Source: Spirochaetaceae bacterium (GTDB lineage Bacteria; Spirochaetota; Leptospiria; Leptospirales; Leptonemataceae). From it: DNA of 64,000 nt. Every line of letters starts with the position of its first letter. The stretch's first letter is position 1. A program made the position numbers and the translations under genes. Location: the NCBI GenBank assembly GCA_002730875.1, contig PCBI01000011.1:62001-126000 (forward strand), written 5' to 3'. This document shows, one piece after another, positions 8,676 to 19,229 of this stretch. The notes beneath the pieces are model-generated. The model did no database searches. It worked only from the letters and a program-made list of their open reading frames with translations, and was not told where the DNA came from.

Positions 8676-10163
8676 CTAGGCCGGATCCACGGCCTCGATT
8701 ACCTTACGGAAGCGTTCCGAAAGCGGCGAGCTGGAAAGGCTTGCCTTGATTTCACGACCGGGCTCCATTCGGGGAAAACGGAAGTTCACAGTGTTTCCAT
8801 GGTCCGGCTCCAGACCAATACAGCCTCCCAGTTGCTCAGCCACCATTAAGATCACGGATAGTCCAAAGCTATCCTGGCTGGTTTCCCATTGATCCAGACT
8901 CCAGGATTCGCCGTCATCGGCCACGGTGAGCATTATGTCATGGCCATCGCCCTTCAATGTCAGAAACACTTTGCCGGCGGTACGGCGGAGGAAGGAAGTC
9001 CGAAGCGAATGCATCATCAGTTCGTTCAGCACTGTGCCCACGCCCAGAAGCTGATTTGAGCTGAGCTCCACATTCTCTATGGACGTCTCCAGCCGTATCG
9101 TGGTCAGTCGAGTATAGGCTTTGAATATCGCATGCGCCAGATCCTCCAGATAATGGACAGCCGAGACGTCGCCCTGGGAGCCGGAGAGCAACCGGTCATA
9201 AAGAAGACGCAGGCCGGAAACCCGGTTCAGGGTCTCGAGCATAGCCATTCGGGCTTCCTCGGAAAGCATGTCCTGGGCGCGGATCCTGAGCATCTCTTCG
9301 AGAGCTGAAATGTGACTTCGGGTGCGTACGTAGAATTCCTTGAGCAACTGCTCCTTCTCCGCCAGTTGCCTGTGAACCTCTTCTTGCGCTGCAATTAGAT
9401 CCGTAACATCCCGGGCCAGTATCAGTCGCGCATCCCTGCCCTGAAATTGCTGACTGTGCCCGGTAATCTCCACATCAATGGTTTCTCCATTCTTTTTCTG
9501 ATGCTGCCATAGGCCAGATGACGAATAGGCGCTGTGGCTTTCGATGAGTTCGCGCACGCGGACTCTAAGGGCCGGCACGTCTCTTTGCGGGCGGATATCG
9601 GCGATGGTCATGCTGAGAAATTCGTCCCGGCTGTAGCCGTAGTGATGAATGGCCGCATCGTTCACCGCAAGAAAAGCCAGACTTTCCATATCATAAACCC
9701 ACATGGGAAGCGGGTTTTCCTCGAATAGCTCTCGATACCGGGACTCCGACTCCGCCAGCTTATGACGTTGTTCCCTTTCCTGCATTCGGGCTTCGTGTAT
9801 TCTAAAGACCATGCGAATGGAGGCAATCAGTACCACCGGTCCGGAGTTTTTCAGAATATAGCCGTAAGAGGTAATACCTTCCGTTAGGTCCACGGTTTCG
9901 CGATCCGTATGCGAAGATAGAAAAGCCAGGGGCACATCCATTTTCTCAATGATGCGTTCGGCCGCCTCCGTGCCCTTTATGCCAGGTCCCAGATCGATAT
10001 CCATCAATACCAGGTCAAAGTCCGGGTTGCATAGCTCCAGGGCTTCCTCACCGGAATAGGCCAAAGTGATCTGGAATCCATTTCTTTCCAGAAGGCGCTT
10101 TTCCAGAACGGCGGTGGGCGGATCATCTTCCACCAGCAGGATCTTCTTTTCCTTCAAGTTCAA
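8676..10163 (-). CDS. Response regulator-PAS-histidine-kinase-like protein with a lost H-box
   Basis: A 495-aa cytoplasmic protein. Residues 6-125 form a complete receiver domain with acidic pair D13/D14, phosphoacceptor D55 (LMDIDL), the SSHT switch and conserved lysine in YILKN. A PAS domain follows (about 140-255). Then comes a region aligned with the HisKA_2/HWE dimerisation helix: the family motif (V/Y)HHRxKNN is here FYVRTRSHI, so the phosphoacceptor histidine before the arginine is replaced by valine. The HATPase region keeps GL and LGG landmarks, but the N-box asparagine reads His (NELMMHSL) and the D-x-G-x-G box reads DDGES. Known family rules predict no autophosphorylation. It probably senses via REC and PAS and acts by binding. 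Confidence 0.8.
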   Translation of the reverse strand: MNLKEKKILLVEDDPPTAVLEKRLLERNGFQITLAYSGEEALELCNPDFDLVLMDIDLGPGIKGTEAAERIIEKMDVPLAFLSSHTDRETVDLTEGITSYGYILKNSGPVVLIASIRMVFRIHEARMQEREQRHKLAESESRYRELFEENPLPMWVYDMESLAFLAVNDAAIHHYGYSRDEFLSMTIADIRPQRDVPALRVRVRELIESHSAYSSSGLWQHQKKNGETIDVEITGHSQQFQGRDARLILARDVTDLIAAQEEVHRQLAEKEQLLKEFYVRTRSHISALEEMLRIRAQDMLSEEARMAMLETLNRVSGLRLLYDRLLSGSQGDVSAVHYLEDLAHAIFKAYTRLTTIRLETSIENVELSSNQLLGVGTVLNELMMHSLRTSFLRRTAGKVFLTLKGDGHDIMLTVADDGESWSLDQWETSQDSFGLSVILMVAEQLGGCIGLEPDHGNTVNFRFPRMEPGREIKASLSSSPLSERFRKVIEAVDPA

Positions 10164-10480
10164 AATGCACCTTCTTTGCCACTTCAGCGAACGTCAGGGA
10201 CGAGATGCCGCTCCGTAACCCCGGGGCGCCCGCCCAAAGTTGCCAACCGTCGAATATTGAGGCCACAAGCCGAGTTCATGTACCGGTCCGGCTCAGACCC
10301 GACCCGCACTATTGTCCAGGGTACACAATGCTCGATTAAACGACAACTTTTCCGAAGCCGTTGCATAACAGGGTAATATACTCCAGCCTCAGGAGTTTTC
10401 CATGGATTGGCAATTATACGGCCCCGAAGCCGGACCGTAGTCGCTAGAATTGCCCCGAACGTTCGATCATATTCGAGCAT
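10164..10480 (-). other. Gene-free stretch between atpC terminator and the response-regulator gene
   Basis: Between the atp terminator and the next minus-strand start no reading frame with a convincing start, ribosome-binding site or recognisable protein was seen. A 118-codon minus frame crosses this stretch but runs through the terminator hairpin and has no supporting features. The segment next to 10163 should contain the promoter of the response-regulator gene, but no strong -35/-10 pair stands out. Confidence 0.5.
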
Positions 10481-10507
10481 AAAAAAAGCCCGCCGAAAAC
10501 GGCAGGC
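10481..10507 (-). terminator. Intrinsic terminator of the ATP synthase operon
   Basis: Read on the minus strand, an 8-bp stem (GCCTGCCG / CGGCGGGC, one G-U pair) with a TTTT loop is followed directly by seven T residues. It sits about 60 bp after the atpC stop codon and marks the operon end. Confidence 0.9.
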
Positions 10508-10566
10508 TTCTGTGATCGGGAAATGCGGAACGCGAACCACCTTTCCCGGAATGGTTTACGGGCGAC

Positions 10567-10971
10567 TTACTGCTGATTTCCTCCAGCAGCGTTGATTTTA
10601 TTTCGAACTACCTGAATCACTTCCAGGTGGTTTTCGATATCTTCTTCGCCTACTACCGTCATGGCTCGTAGCGCTTCCAATTCCGTTTGCAGCTTCTCCA
10701 GGGAAAGCTCTTCCGGCTTTTGGATTTCGTCGGCAAGAACGGTGACCTTGTTCGATTTGACTTCCAGAAATCCGCCACTCAGAAAGTAGGTTTCGGTGCC
10801 GGCTTCGGTTTGGAATCTGAGCGTCCCTGAGCCCAGAAGAGCAATCATGGGAGCATGGTTGGGCTGAATGCCCATGGAGCCATCTTTGGCCGGCAAAACG
10901 GCGGATTTGGCCGGCCCCTGATAGACTTCCCGGGCCGGCGATACAATACTCAGTTGGAAATCCGATGCCAT
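10567..10971 (-). CDS. atpC: F1Fo ATP synthase epsilon subunit
   Basis: A 134-aa epsilon subunit, part of the central stalk of F1 that couples rotation to catalysis and regulates ATP hydrolysis. The N-terminal beta-sandwich shows the family signatures LSIVSPAREVY, MGIQPNHAPMIALL and FLSGGFLEV; the C-terminal helical hairpin is short. It is the last gene of the atp operon, 1 bp after atpD, and is followed by an intrinsic terminator. The length is normal for the family. Confidence 0.96.
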   Translation of the reverse strand: MASDFQLSIVSPAREVYQGPAKSAVLPAKDGSMGIQPNHAPMIALLGSGTLRFQTEAGTETYFLSGGFLEVKSNKVTVLADEIQKPEELSLEKLQTELEALRAMTVVGEEDIENHLEVIQVVRNKINAAGGNQQ

Positions 10972-10972
10972 A

Positions 10973-12418
<1,446 letters not shown>

Positions 12419-12435
12419 CTAGATCTTTTCCTCAA

Positions 12436-13359
12436 TTAGGAGAGAGCATCCGCTCCGGATACAATCTCTGCCAGCTCTTGAGTAATGCTGGCCTGTCGTT
12501 TTCTATTGTATTGTTGCGTTAGAGACTTGGTCATGTCGCCCGCCGCGTCGTTGGCCGCCTTCATGGCAACTCGTCTGTAGATTTGTTCCGCAGTTACCGC
12601 TTCCAGAAGGGACCGATACAGAACGGTCTGCACCAGATGCGGCAACAATTTCTCAATGATGGTTTCCGGATCGGGCTGGAAGATCATGTTCTGGCGATAG
12701 CCTTCTTCTTTGCCTTCGGCCGATTCTTCTTTGGTCTTGCCGGATGGATGCAATGTGGGCTTCTCGGTGGAGCTTTCCTGTCCGATGGGAAGCATTTGTT
12801 TCACTTCAGGAAGTTGAGTGGCCGAGTTATAGTAAACGGTGGAGATTACTTCGATTACATCCGTTTCTTCTTTGATGAAACGTTCCATCAGATAGCGGCC
12901 TAATTGCTGAGACTGATCCAACTTGAAGGTGTCGTCGATATCGGTGTAAACATGAGCCACCGGCACCTTGATGAACCGGAAATAGGAAGCGCCTTTTTTG
13001 CCGATTACCTGGACTTCCACTTCTTTACCCTGCTTTTGCAGTTCCAGAATGCGAAAGCGAGCAAGCTTCAAGACGTTGGAGTTGTAGCCGCCGCAAAGAC
13101 CTCGATTGGCCGTAACCACCACAAGCAAATACTTCTTTGGATTCTCTTTTCTCTCTACCAGGGGAGAATCCACGGTTCCCGCCAGGTGCTCCAGGCCGGC
13201 CAGGATCTCTTCCATCTTCTCACCGTAAGGCCGTGCGCCCTGCACACGCTTCATCATGCGCTGGGACTTGGCCGCCGCCACCATTTCCATGGTGTGGGTG
13301 ATCTTCTTGATGTTCTTTACAGAACTGATCCTTTTCTTTATTTCCTTTGTGCCTGCCAT
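12436..13359 (-). CDS. atpG: F1Fo ATP synthase gamma subunit
   Basis: A 307-aa gamma subunit, the rotor shaft of F1. The conserved N-terminal helix (KEIKKRISSVKNIKKITH) and the C-terminal signature (RRVAMKAANDAAGDM) are present, as are NRGLCGGYN and the helical ends expected to enter the alpha/beta hexamer. It is somewhat longer than the usual 285-295 aa because of a charged, Lys/Glu-rich insertion near residues 198-225, before the DPETIIEKLLP segment. This insertion lies in the globular part, not the shaft. It follows atpA after a 110-bp gap that holds a three-unit 30-bp tandem repeat. Confidence 0.96.
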   Translation of the reverse strand: MAGTKEIKKRISSVKNIKKITHTMEMVAAAKSQRMMKRVQGARPYGEKMEEILAGLEHLAGTVDSPLVERKENPKKYLLVVVTANRGLCGGYNSNVLKLARFRILELQKQGKEVEVQVIGKKGASYFRFIKVPVAHVYTDIDDTFKLDQSQQLGRYLMERFIKEETDVIEVISTVYYNSATQLPEVKQMLPIGQESSTEKPTLHPSGKTKEESAEGKEEGYRQNMIFQPDPETIIEKLLPHLVQTVLYRSLLEAVTAEQIYRRVAMKAANDAAGDMTKSLTQQYNRKRQASITQELAEIVSGADALS

Positions 13360-13373
13360 GGTGCCTCGCTAAG

Positions 13374-13463
13374 TTAGCTTACTGTCCCTCTGCGTTGCGG
13401 CGTTTAGCCTACTACGCCTATGCGTCTCCGCCTTTAGCTTACTTTTCTATGCCTGTCCCGTCT
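13374..13463. repeat. Three diverged 30-bp tandem units between atpA and atpG
   Basis: On the plus strand units begin with TTAGCTTACT at 13374, TTAGCCTACT at 13404 and TTAGCTTACT at 13434, giving an exact 30-bp period with about 60% identity outside the core. The array starts 6 bp after the atpA stop codon on the minus strand. Each unit carries a TAA in the atpA frame, so it is not a C-terminal extension. It lies inside the atp transcript. Confidence 0.75.
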
Positions 13464-13469
13464 GCGGAA

Positions 13470-15011
13470 TTACTCCCCGCTCTGATGACGAATATCCGCC
13501 GCTTTTCCGGCCAGGAAGGACTCGGCGAAGTCCTTGATGGTGGCTTCCAGAGCCTTGTCGTCTTCGATTACCTTCTTCTCGCGAATTCCTTTAACAAGCT
13601 CCGAATGCGCATCATGCAGATAGCTGATAAGCGCCGATTCGAATTCCTTGGCTCGACTCAGAGGGATCTTATCCATCAGACCTCGAGTCACCGCAAAAAT
13701 GGCCAGAACCTGGTCTTCCACAGCCCAGGGAGCAGATTCACCCTGCTTCAGTACTTCCATTACCCGGTATCCACGATCCAGCTGAGCCTGGGTGGCCGCA
13801 TCCATGTCGGTTCCCAGTTGCGCAAAGGCTTCCAGGGCCTTGAAGGCCGCCTGGTCCAGTCGCAGCTTACCGGCTACGGATTTCATGGCCTTGATCTGGG
13901 CCGAACCACCCACACGGCTTACGGAAATACCTACGTCCACCGCAGGGCGCTGTCCGGAAGCGAACAGTCCGGGTTGTAGATAGATCTGACCGTCGGTAAT
14001 GGAAATTACGTTGGTTGGAATAAACGCGGAAACCTCTCCTTCCTGGGTCTCAATGATTGGAAGGGCTGTTAGCGATCCTCCTCCGTATTTCTCGCTCATC
14101 TTGGCCGCTCTTTCCAGAAGACGGCTATGGAGATAGAAAACATCTCCAGGATAGGCTTCCCGACCAGGAGGACGACGGAGCAGCAGTGACATCTGACGGT
14201 AGGCATTGGCCTGCTTGGTCAGGTCATCGTATACCGCCAGGGTATGACGGCCTTTTTCATACATGAAGTATTCGGCCATGGAGCAACCGGCATACGGAGC
14301 CAGATACTGCAGCGGAGCCGGATCAGAAGCAGAAGCGGATACGATGATGGAGTAGTCCATGCATCCCAGTTCTTTCAGTTTTTCGTAGAGAGCAGCCACT
14401 TTAGAGGCTTTCTGACCGATGGCCACGTAAACGCAGATTACATCTCCGCCTTTCTGGTTAATGATTGTATCGATTGCAATGGCGGTCTTACCGGTGCCCC
14501 GGTCTCCAATGATAAGCTCACGTTGTCCACGTCCTACAGGAATCATGGAGTCGATGGCCTTGATACCGGTTTGCATGGGGATCTTAACCGGCTCTCTTTT
14601 TGCGATGCCAGGAGCCAATCGCTCTACGGGATACATTTTGTCTGTGTCGATAGGTCCTTTTCCGTCCAGGGGGCGTCCCATAGGATCTACGATTCGACCC
14701 AGCAGCGCATCGCCTACCGGCACTTCAAGAACGCGACCGGTTCTCTTCACCTGGTACCCTTCCCTTAATTGAGTGGAAGGTCCGAGAACCACGATACCTA
14801 CATTGTTCTCTTCCAGGTTAAATGCCAGGCCCAGAGTTCCATCTTCGAACTCTACCATCTCATTGAACATTACGTTCTCGAGTCCGTATACCCGGGCAAT
14901 ACCGTCCCCGATGGAGATTACTTCCCCGACTTCGGACAGGTCCAGTTGCGATTCAAAGCTCTGGATTTCTTTCTTGAGTACGCTTACGATTTCGTCTGTC
15001 TTAATTTTCAT
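13470..15011 (-). CDS. atpA: F1Fo ATP synthase alpha subunit
   Basis: A 513-aa non-catalytic alpha subunit of the F1 head. The P-loop GDRGTGKT is at residues 169-176, with the downstream signatures [16 protein letters not shown] and the arginine-finger segment [14 protein letters not shown]. It alternates with beta in the alpha3beta3 ring. Its start overlaps the atpH stop region by 11 bp, so translation of the two is probably coupled. Length is typical. Confidence 0.98.
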   Translation of the reverse strand: MKIKTDEIVSVLKKEIQSFESQLDLSEVGEVISIGDGIARVYGLENVMFNEMVEFEDGTLGLAFNLEENNVGIVVLGPSTQLREGYQVKRTGRVLEVPVGDALLGRIVDPMGRPLDGKGPIDTDKMYPVERLAPGIAKREPVKIPMQTGIKAIDSMIPVGRGQRELIIGDRGTGKTAIAIDTIINQKGGDVICVYVAIGQKASKVAALYEKLKELGCMDYSIIVSASASDPAPLQYLAPYAGCSMAEYFMYEKGRHTLAVYDDLTKQANAYRQMSLLLRRPPGREAYPGDVFYLHSRLLERAAKMSEKYGGGSLTALPIIETQEGEVSAFIPTNVISITDGQIYLQPGLFASGQRPAVDVGISVSRVGGSAQIKAMKSVAGKLRLDQAAFKALEAFAQLGTDMDAATQAQLDRGYRVMEVLKQGESAPWAVEDQVLAIFAVTRGLMDKIPLSRAKEFESALISYLHDAHSELVKGIREKKVIEDDKALEATIKDFAESFLAGKAADIRHQSGE

Positions 15012-15564
15012 AGTATTCCTCGCCCAGGATTTTCTGAGTTAGTAGGTTCTTTTCCAGTCGTTTCAGTCGGCTGAATAGACTGGTATCAATCTGTACATCG
15101 TTGCTGCGAACCACGATACCGCCCAGGAGGGACGGCTTCACCTTTGACTCTACAACGATTTCCATCTTAAAATAATCTTTCAAAGTATTGCGAATCTGAT
15201 CCACCACGGACTGATCCAGTTCTGTGGCCGATTCCAGGATTACGGTCTTTCTACCCAATTGCTCATCCAGCAATCGGGAATAGGCCTCTACAACGTCTGG
15301 CAGATTATGGAAACGCTCTTTGGCGCACAGAGTACCCAGAAAGTTATACACCAGCTGCGATACGTTGCCCTTCAAAGACTTCTGGATCAGTTGCAGCTTC
15401 TGATCTTCATCGATCACCGGCGCCGCAAAAAACTTCCAGACCAGGGGCTCCTTATGCAGAGCTGTATTGACTTCCTGAAGCTCCTGCTCCACCTCCGCTG
15501 CATTTCCGGCAGCCAGGTCCAGTAAGGCTTCAGCGTACACATTTCCTATCTTTTCATCGCTCAT
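15001..15564 (-). CDS. atpH: F1Fo ATP synthase delta subunit
   Basis: A 187-aa delta (OSCP-type) subunit that links the b-subunit stalk to the top of F1. The family features are the helical N-terminal domain beginning with YAEALLDLA and the C-terminal segment [21 protein letters not shown]. The position between atpF and atpA and the 11-bp overlap with atpA confirm the assignment. The 103-bp gap to atpF contains no recognised element. Confidence 0.95.
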   Translation of the reverse strand: MSDEKIGNVYAEALLDLAAGNAAEVEQELQEVNTALHKEPLVWKFFAAPVIDEDQKLQLIQKSLKGNVSQLVYNFLGTLCAKERFHNLPDVVEAYSRLLDEQLGRKTVILESATELDQSVVDQIRNTLKDYFKMEIVVESKVKPSLLGGIVVRSNDVQIDTSLFSRLKRLEKNLLTQKILGEEYYEN

Positions 15565-15667
15565 TGCGATCCTTTTCCATGCGCTAGAGGCGCTTGCGCA
15601 ATATGCGCTGATTGATTGAGCCGGTAGGCCGGCGGCCGTACGGACGACTTATGAAGAGTCAGTCCGC

Positions 15668-16195
15668 CTAGTTCTGCAGACTCTTGATGGATTTGATGGA
15701 TTGCTCCACCAGTTCCTTGTGGTCCTGCTCGGAAAGGGTTTTGCCCAGGATCTGCGATGCAATCTGCACCGAAAGACCGGTTACGTCCTTATGAAGCTTG
15801 TCCAGAGCCGCATCCATGGCCAGATCGATTTCTTTTCGACTTCTTTCCCGGATCTGCTCCGCTTCCTGACGCGCGGTTTCCAGAATCTCATTTCGCAGAC
15901 CTTCCGCATCTTTGCGGGCCTCGGCGATGATATCCTGGCCTTCTTCTTTCAGACCGTTCAACTTCTCCATGTACTCTTCGAGTTTGGATTCTGCATCCGT
16001 ACGGATTCTTTCCGCACGGTCCAGATCCTCATGGATCTTGTTGGCCCTTTCATCCAGAGCGGATGTAATGGGCTTCCAGGCAAATTTCTGCAGGATAAAG
16101 AGGACCAGCAGAAACGTAACGGTGGTCCAGATCGCCAGACCCGGGTTTACCTCGAGAAGTGAGATGCCTCCCTCTGCTGCGATAAATTCCAACAT
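15668..16195 (-). CDS. atpF: F1Fo ATP synthase b subunit
   Basis: A 175-aa b subunit of the peripheral stalk. One N-terminal membrane span (about residues 18-38, NPGLAIWTTVTFLLVLFIL) is followed by a long charged helix (about 45-160) expected to form a right-handed coiled coil with a second copy. It anchors F1 to the Fo stator. Only one b-type gene is present, so the stalk is probably a homodimer. It lies 31 bp after atpE. Confidence 0.95.
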   Translation of the reverse strand: MLEFIAAEGGISLLEVNPGLAIWTTVTFLLVLFILQKFAWKPITSALDERANKIHEDLDRAERIRTDAESKLEEYMEKLNGLKEEGQDIIAEARKDAEGLRNEILETARQEAEQIRERSRKEIDLAMDAALDKLHKDVTGLSVQIASQILGKTLSEQDHKELVEQSIKSIKSLQN

Positions 16196-16226
16196 GCTGA
16201 TCCTCCTTTATTCCTGCCCGTTTTCC

Positions 16227-16514
16227 TTACTGGTCCTGCTGCTCAACTACTGGCTTGTTGGCTTTTGCGAACTCAGAAACAGTTTCTTTGTCCAGTACGC
16301 CGCCCATAGTAAAGGCGATTACGAGAGCAAACAGAGCCGCACCTTCGATCAATGCAGCGGAAATAATCATGGCTACAGTGATTGAGCCAGATGCCTCAGG
16401 CTGACGGCTAATTCCTTGAGCCGCGCTGTCGCCAATTCGGCCGATTCCAATTGCTGCTCCGATGATCACGAGACCGATTCCGAGCCCTACTCCGATAAAT
16501 GCTAAGCTGATCAT
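16227..16514 (-). CDS. atpE: F1Fo ATP synthase c subunit
   Basis: A 95-aa c-ring subunit with two hydrophobic helices joined by the polar loop SRQPE (residues 36-40). The ion-binding carboxylate is E57 in ALIEGAALF. The Gln in helix 1 and the Ser/Thr after the glutamate that define sodium-binding c subunits are not evident (E57 is followed by Gly), so proton coupling is inferred. The hydrophilic C-terminal tail (about 20 residues, KANKPVVEQQ) is longer than in most c subunits. Confidence 0.96.
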   Translation of the reverse strand: MISLAFIGVGLGIGLVIIGAAIGIGRIGDSAAQGISRQPEASGSITVAMIISAALIEGAALFALVIAFTMGGVLDKETVSEFAKANKPVVEQQDQ

Positions 16515-16581
16515 TCTATCCTCCAGTTGTCCTTGTATGTCCTATCAAATTGATTACTTGCCCATCTACGTTTCTATCATC

Positions 16582-17676
16582 TCAGTGCCTGTGCATACTC
16601 AGGCCTATAAAGATGGCAGAAAGTAGTGTAAAAATAAATGCCTGTAGCAGCGCTACCAGAAGCTCCAGAACATAGAGCGCCGTCATCCCGGTTACGGATA
16701 CGATGGGCATCCACCAGGTCTGGAACTGAAATATAAAACCGGCGATTACTAACAGAAGAACGTGTCCTGCCGTCATGTTTGCCAGAAGTCGAATGGTAAG
16801 CGCGAAGCCCTTTGCCAGGGGTCCAACAATAAACTCAATGGGCCACAGAAGGGGAAAGAGCCACCAGGGAACGCCCGCCGGCACCGAATGCCAGATGAAC
16901 TTGAATCCCTGATACTGAAAGCCCGCGATCCAAATAAGAAAAGTTGTGATAAGCGCCAGACTCATAGTTACGGCGATATCGCCGGTTACTGTAATTCCAG
17001 GCCAGAAAAGTAGTAGCTTGGACTCGGTTTCGCCCGGCTTCAGGTTGTGCGCCAGGGATTCGCCGGCGATGGCATGTTTGGCCATCACAATCATCTCGCC
17101 AAACTGCGGGAACAGCCCCAGCACGTTACAGAAAAGAATAAATAGAAAAGCAGTGATGATATAGCCAATGTAGCCCGGTTTGGGATGGTGCATGTTGGCT
17201 TCGGCGATATCGTTTCGGAGGTACTGAATGATGGCTTCCACCGCGCTGGCAAATCGTCCCTGAACCTTTTTGGGATCCGAGGAAATCTTGCGCGCCACCG
17301 GAATAAAGATCACCATCATCAGCAGGGCCACCACAAGCATCATGCCCACTCGTCGAGTGATATGCAGGGGAAGTCCGCCTTCGTATTTGTAGATCCGCCC
17401 GTCTTCGGTGCGAAACTTGTATCTCTTGTAAGGGTCGTTAGCGAACGCTTCCGGGTTTTCGTCGGCAAAGACCTTTTTCCCGCCCGGTTGCCATTCAATG
17501 ATGACTGAATCCATCAGGTGATGCACAAGAAGCTTTTGCAGATTAAATGGCTTCTTCTGCTCTTTGTGCTCGACGGCGGAATCCTGCTCGGAGCCCGCCG
17601 GAGCAGTTTCCTCTGCATAAGCCGGCACAGTTAGGGTTGCGGCAAATAGGATTAGACTGATGATTCTTTTTGGCAT
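16582..17676 (-). CDS. atpB: F1Fo ATP synthase a subunit with N-terminal signal and domain
   Basis: A 364-aa a subunit that forms the proton half-channels beside the c ring. The essential arginine is R296 in FALTIRLLANMTAGH. About 110 residues precede the first membrane helix of the core: a cleavable-looking signal peptide (residues 1-21, ending AYA) and a periplasmic segment with VHHLMDS. Such extended AtpB proteins are known in several phyla. The core has five or six membrane spans. It is the first canonical gene of the operon; the AtpI-like gene lies 209 bp upstream. Confidence 0.96.
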   Translation of the reverse strand: MPKRIISLILFAATLTVPAYAEETAPAGSEQDSAVEHKEQKKPFNLQKLLVHHLMDSVIIEWQPGGKKVFADENPEAFANDPYKRYKFRTEDGRIYKYEGGLPLHITRRVGMMLVVALLMMVIFIPVARKISSDPKKVQGRFASAVEAIIQYLRNDIAEANMHHPKPGYIGYIITAFLFILFCNVLGLFPQFGEMIVMAKHAIAGESLAHNLKPGETESKLLLFWPGITVTGDIAVTMSLALITTFLIWIAGFQYQGFKFIWHSVPAGVPWWLFPLLWPIEFIVGPLAKGFALTIRLLANMTAGHVLLLVIAGFIFQFQTWWMPIVSVTGMTALYVLELLVALLQAFIFTLLSAIFIGLSMHRH

Positions 17677-17885
17677 TCCTGTTAAACCAGTTCAAACGTT
17701 TAGCCGGCTACGGCCCGGCAAAGAGCCTGCTCACGATCATCGAGAAGGCCTGGCGTTAGAACCGCCGATGCGGTTCCCTATTCGCATGACGAACGGCGGC
17801 GCCTGTTTCGCAATTCCGTTCCCGGAAATCTACCGGCATTCGAGAGAAAGACGGCCGCCCGTCAAGTGAAAGCAGGCATTTCCTG

Positions 17886-18278
17886 TCATTTCTGTCCGCG
17901 GCCATAAATTCCCACCCATAGAGCGCTGGCAACTTCAAAAATGAGGAACGTTCCGATGCCTACCAGAAAAACCAACATGGAGCGATTGCGAAGCTGGGCA
18001 TCGTCGAAGGAAAAGAATACTAATATAAGAACAATCAGGCGAAGAAGGAAGCCGGCGGGTACGATGGATAGCCCTAGCCTGGGATAGGTGTCTTTGAGAA
18101 AGAACCAGCTACACAGAACAGGAGGACCCGCCAGAAACACCAGAACGAAGAGGTATGTTCTTATATTAAGCGGAAAGTCCGGGACCACCAGAAAGGAAAG
18201 CCACCAGGCCGGAAGGATAAAAAGCGAAACCGCCAGAGACAGGAGATAAGGGTTGCTGCGATCTTGTTTCATGTTCAC
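17886..18278 (-). CDS. AtpI-like four-helix membrane protein
   Basis: A 130-aa integral membrane protein with four hydrophobic segments (about residues 12-30, 38-58, 70-92, 98-122). Sequence similarity to AtpI is weak, but size, topology and position just upstream of atpB match the AtpI family, which helps assemble the c ring or supplies Mg2+ to the synthase. The upstream neighbour is AtpZ-like, and the two commonly occur together. Assignment rests mainly on context. Confidence 0.6.
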   Translation of the reverse strand: MNMKQDRSNPYLLSLAVSLFILPAWWLSFLVVPDFPLNIRTYLFVLVFLAGPPVLCSWFFLKDTYPRLGLSIVPAGFLLRLIVLILVFFSFDDAQLRNRSMLVFLVGIGTFLIFEVASALWVGIYGRGQK

Positions 18279-18387
18279 CGGTAGTGGAACTCCGCTTCTT
18301 GTGCCGGACTAATCCTGCCAGGCTTTGCCATTGCGAGGTTGCCTGACCCGGCTCGGTAAGAGCAACCCCCAAACCTCAGTACTGCTG

Positions 18388-18480
18388 GATGCTGGAGCAG
18401 GACGGCCACCAGGCCGACGAATGTTCGATGCTGGACCAGCTTGACCACACGCCTCATCAATGCTGGATACCCGGCCGGCA
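18388..18480. repeat. Weak tandem repeat downstream of the AtpZ-like gene
   Basis: The word GATGCTGGA occurs at 18388 and 18427 (39-bp spacing) and a variant AATGCTGGA at 18459, each followed by partly matching CCAGC and CCAC words. The copies are strongly diverged. The array begins about 20 bp after the AtpZ-like stop on the minus strand. Confidence 0.35.
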
Positions 18481-18498
18481 AACCGGCGCCCGGCGAAA

Positions 18499-18849
18499 TC
18501 AGCGGTCACGCTTGAAGGCACGGTTGAATTTTGCATCGAACTCCTTCATTCGTTTTTCTACCAGGTCAGGACTCAACGGCGGGTCCGATTTCTCTTGCTC
18601 CTCTTTTTTAGAACGCTCCAGGGCCTGCTGCGACAGTCGTTTGGTTTGTTTAACCATAAACCACAAACCCAGAAGGAACATAAACAGAAACACCGCCGGA
18701 AAGATCCAATCCCCGTATTCGGGCCAGATGTATTCCTGGCAAATATAGCCCGCAACGCCTCCCAACCCCAGGAATCCAAGAAACTCGAATACCAGAGCCA
18801 GATAACTACCAAAGTCGGACGGAAATGAGAATAGTGGTCTTTTGGCCAA
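18499..18849 (-). CDS. AtpZ-like membrane protein, TTG start
   Basis: About 116 aa with two membrane spans (FLGLGGVAGYI and IFPAVFLFMFLLGLWFM) followed by a basic/acidic amphipathic tail. The glycine-rich first span followed by a short loop and a second span is the AtpZ pattern; AtpZ assists the Fo sector and Mg2+/Ca2+ handling. The frame is open to a GTG at 18888, but the TTG at 18849 has an ideal AAGGAG site 7 bp upstream, so TTG is preferred. It is probably the first gene of the atp operon, with the promoter between 18860 and 18960. Confidence 0.6.
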   Translation of the reverse strand: MAKRPLFSFPSDFGSYLALVFEFLGFLGLGGVAGYICQEYIWPEYGDWIFPAVFLFMFLLGLWFMVKQTKRLSQQALERSKKEEQEKSDPPLSPDLVEKRMKEFDAKFNRAFKRDR

Positions 18850-18956
18850 TGAATGACTCCTTGAGCTACGAAATACCGGCACCGTCACGTCCGCATTCCG
18901 TTCACAAATAAAAAAGCGTCAAAGGGGATCGATCGACCGCCGATTCTTTAGCAGGA

Positions 18957-19229
18957 ATGCAACAAATTCGATTCATTAGAACTTGCGAAGGCTCCTATGT
19001 GGCCTACGCCGCCGATGCGAACCTGGCGTGTCGGGCTCCTTCCCGCAGAGAGGCCTTCCAAACCCTGCGACGATTCCTGGCCCTGGGCGGGTCTGCGCTT
19101 GCCGAAAACGGTCAGCGAAGGCTGGGACGTTCGGTGGTATTCAGACCGGAAAGAGGCGGCTATCATCCCTCAATGGAGCAGGTCACCCAGACGGCTCCAG
19201 CGAACATCCATACGCGGAATTCGGTATAG
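18957..19229 (+). CDS. Doubtful small protein, faintly HicB-like
   Basis: A 90-codon plus-strand frame whose first half reads like a small alpha/beta fold (IRTCEGSYVAYAADANL, then RREAFQTLRRFL), which faintly recalls HicB-type antitoxins. Its last 60 bp overlap the 3' end of lepB on the other strand, the ribosome-binding site is poor (AGGA 1 bp from ATG), and no toxin gene lies beside it. It fills an otherwise empty 320-bp gap. It may well be spurious. Confidence 0.25.
   Translation: MQQIRFIRTCEGSYVAYAADANLACRAPSRREAFQTLRRFLALGGSALAENGQRRLGRSVVFRPERGGYHPSMEQVTQTAPANIHTRNSV

Noticed and set aside
10184-10540. 118-codon minus frame after atpC
   Set aside because: It contains the operon terminator hairpin and has no start signals.
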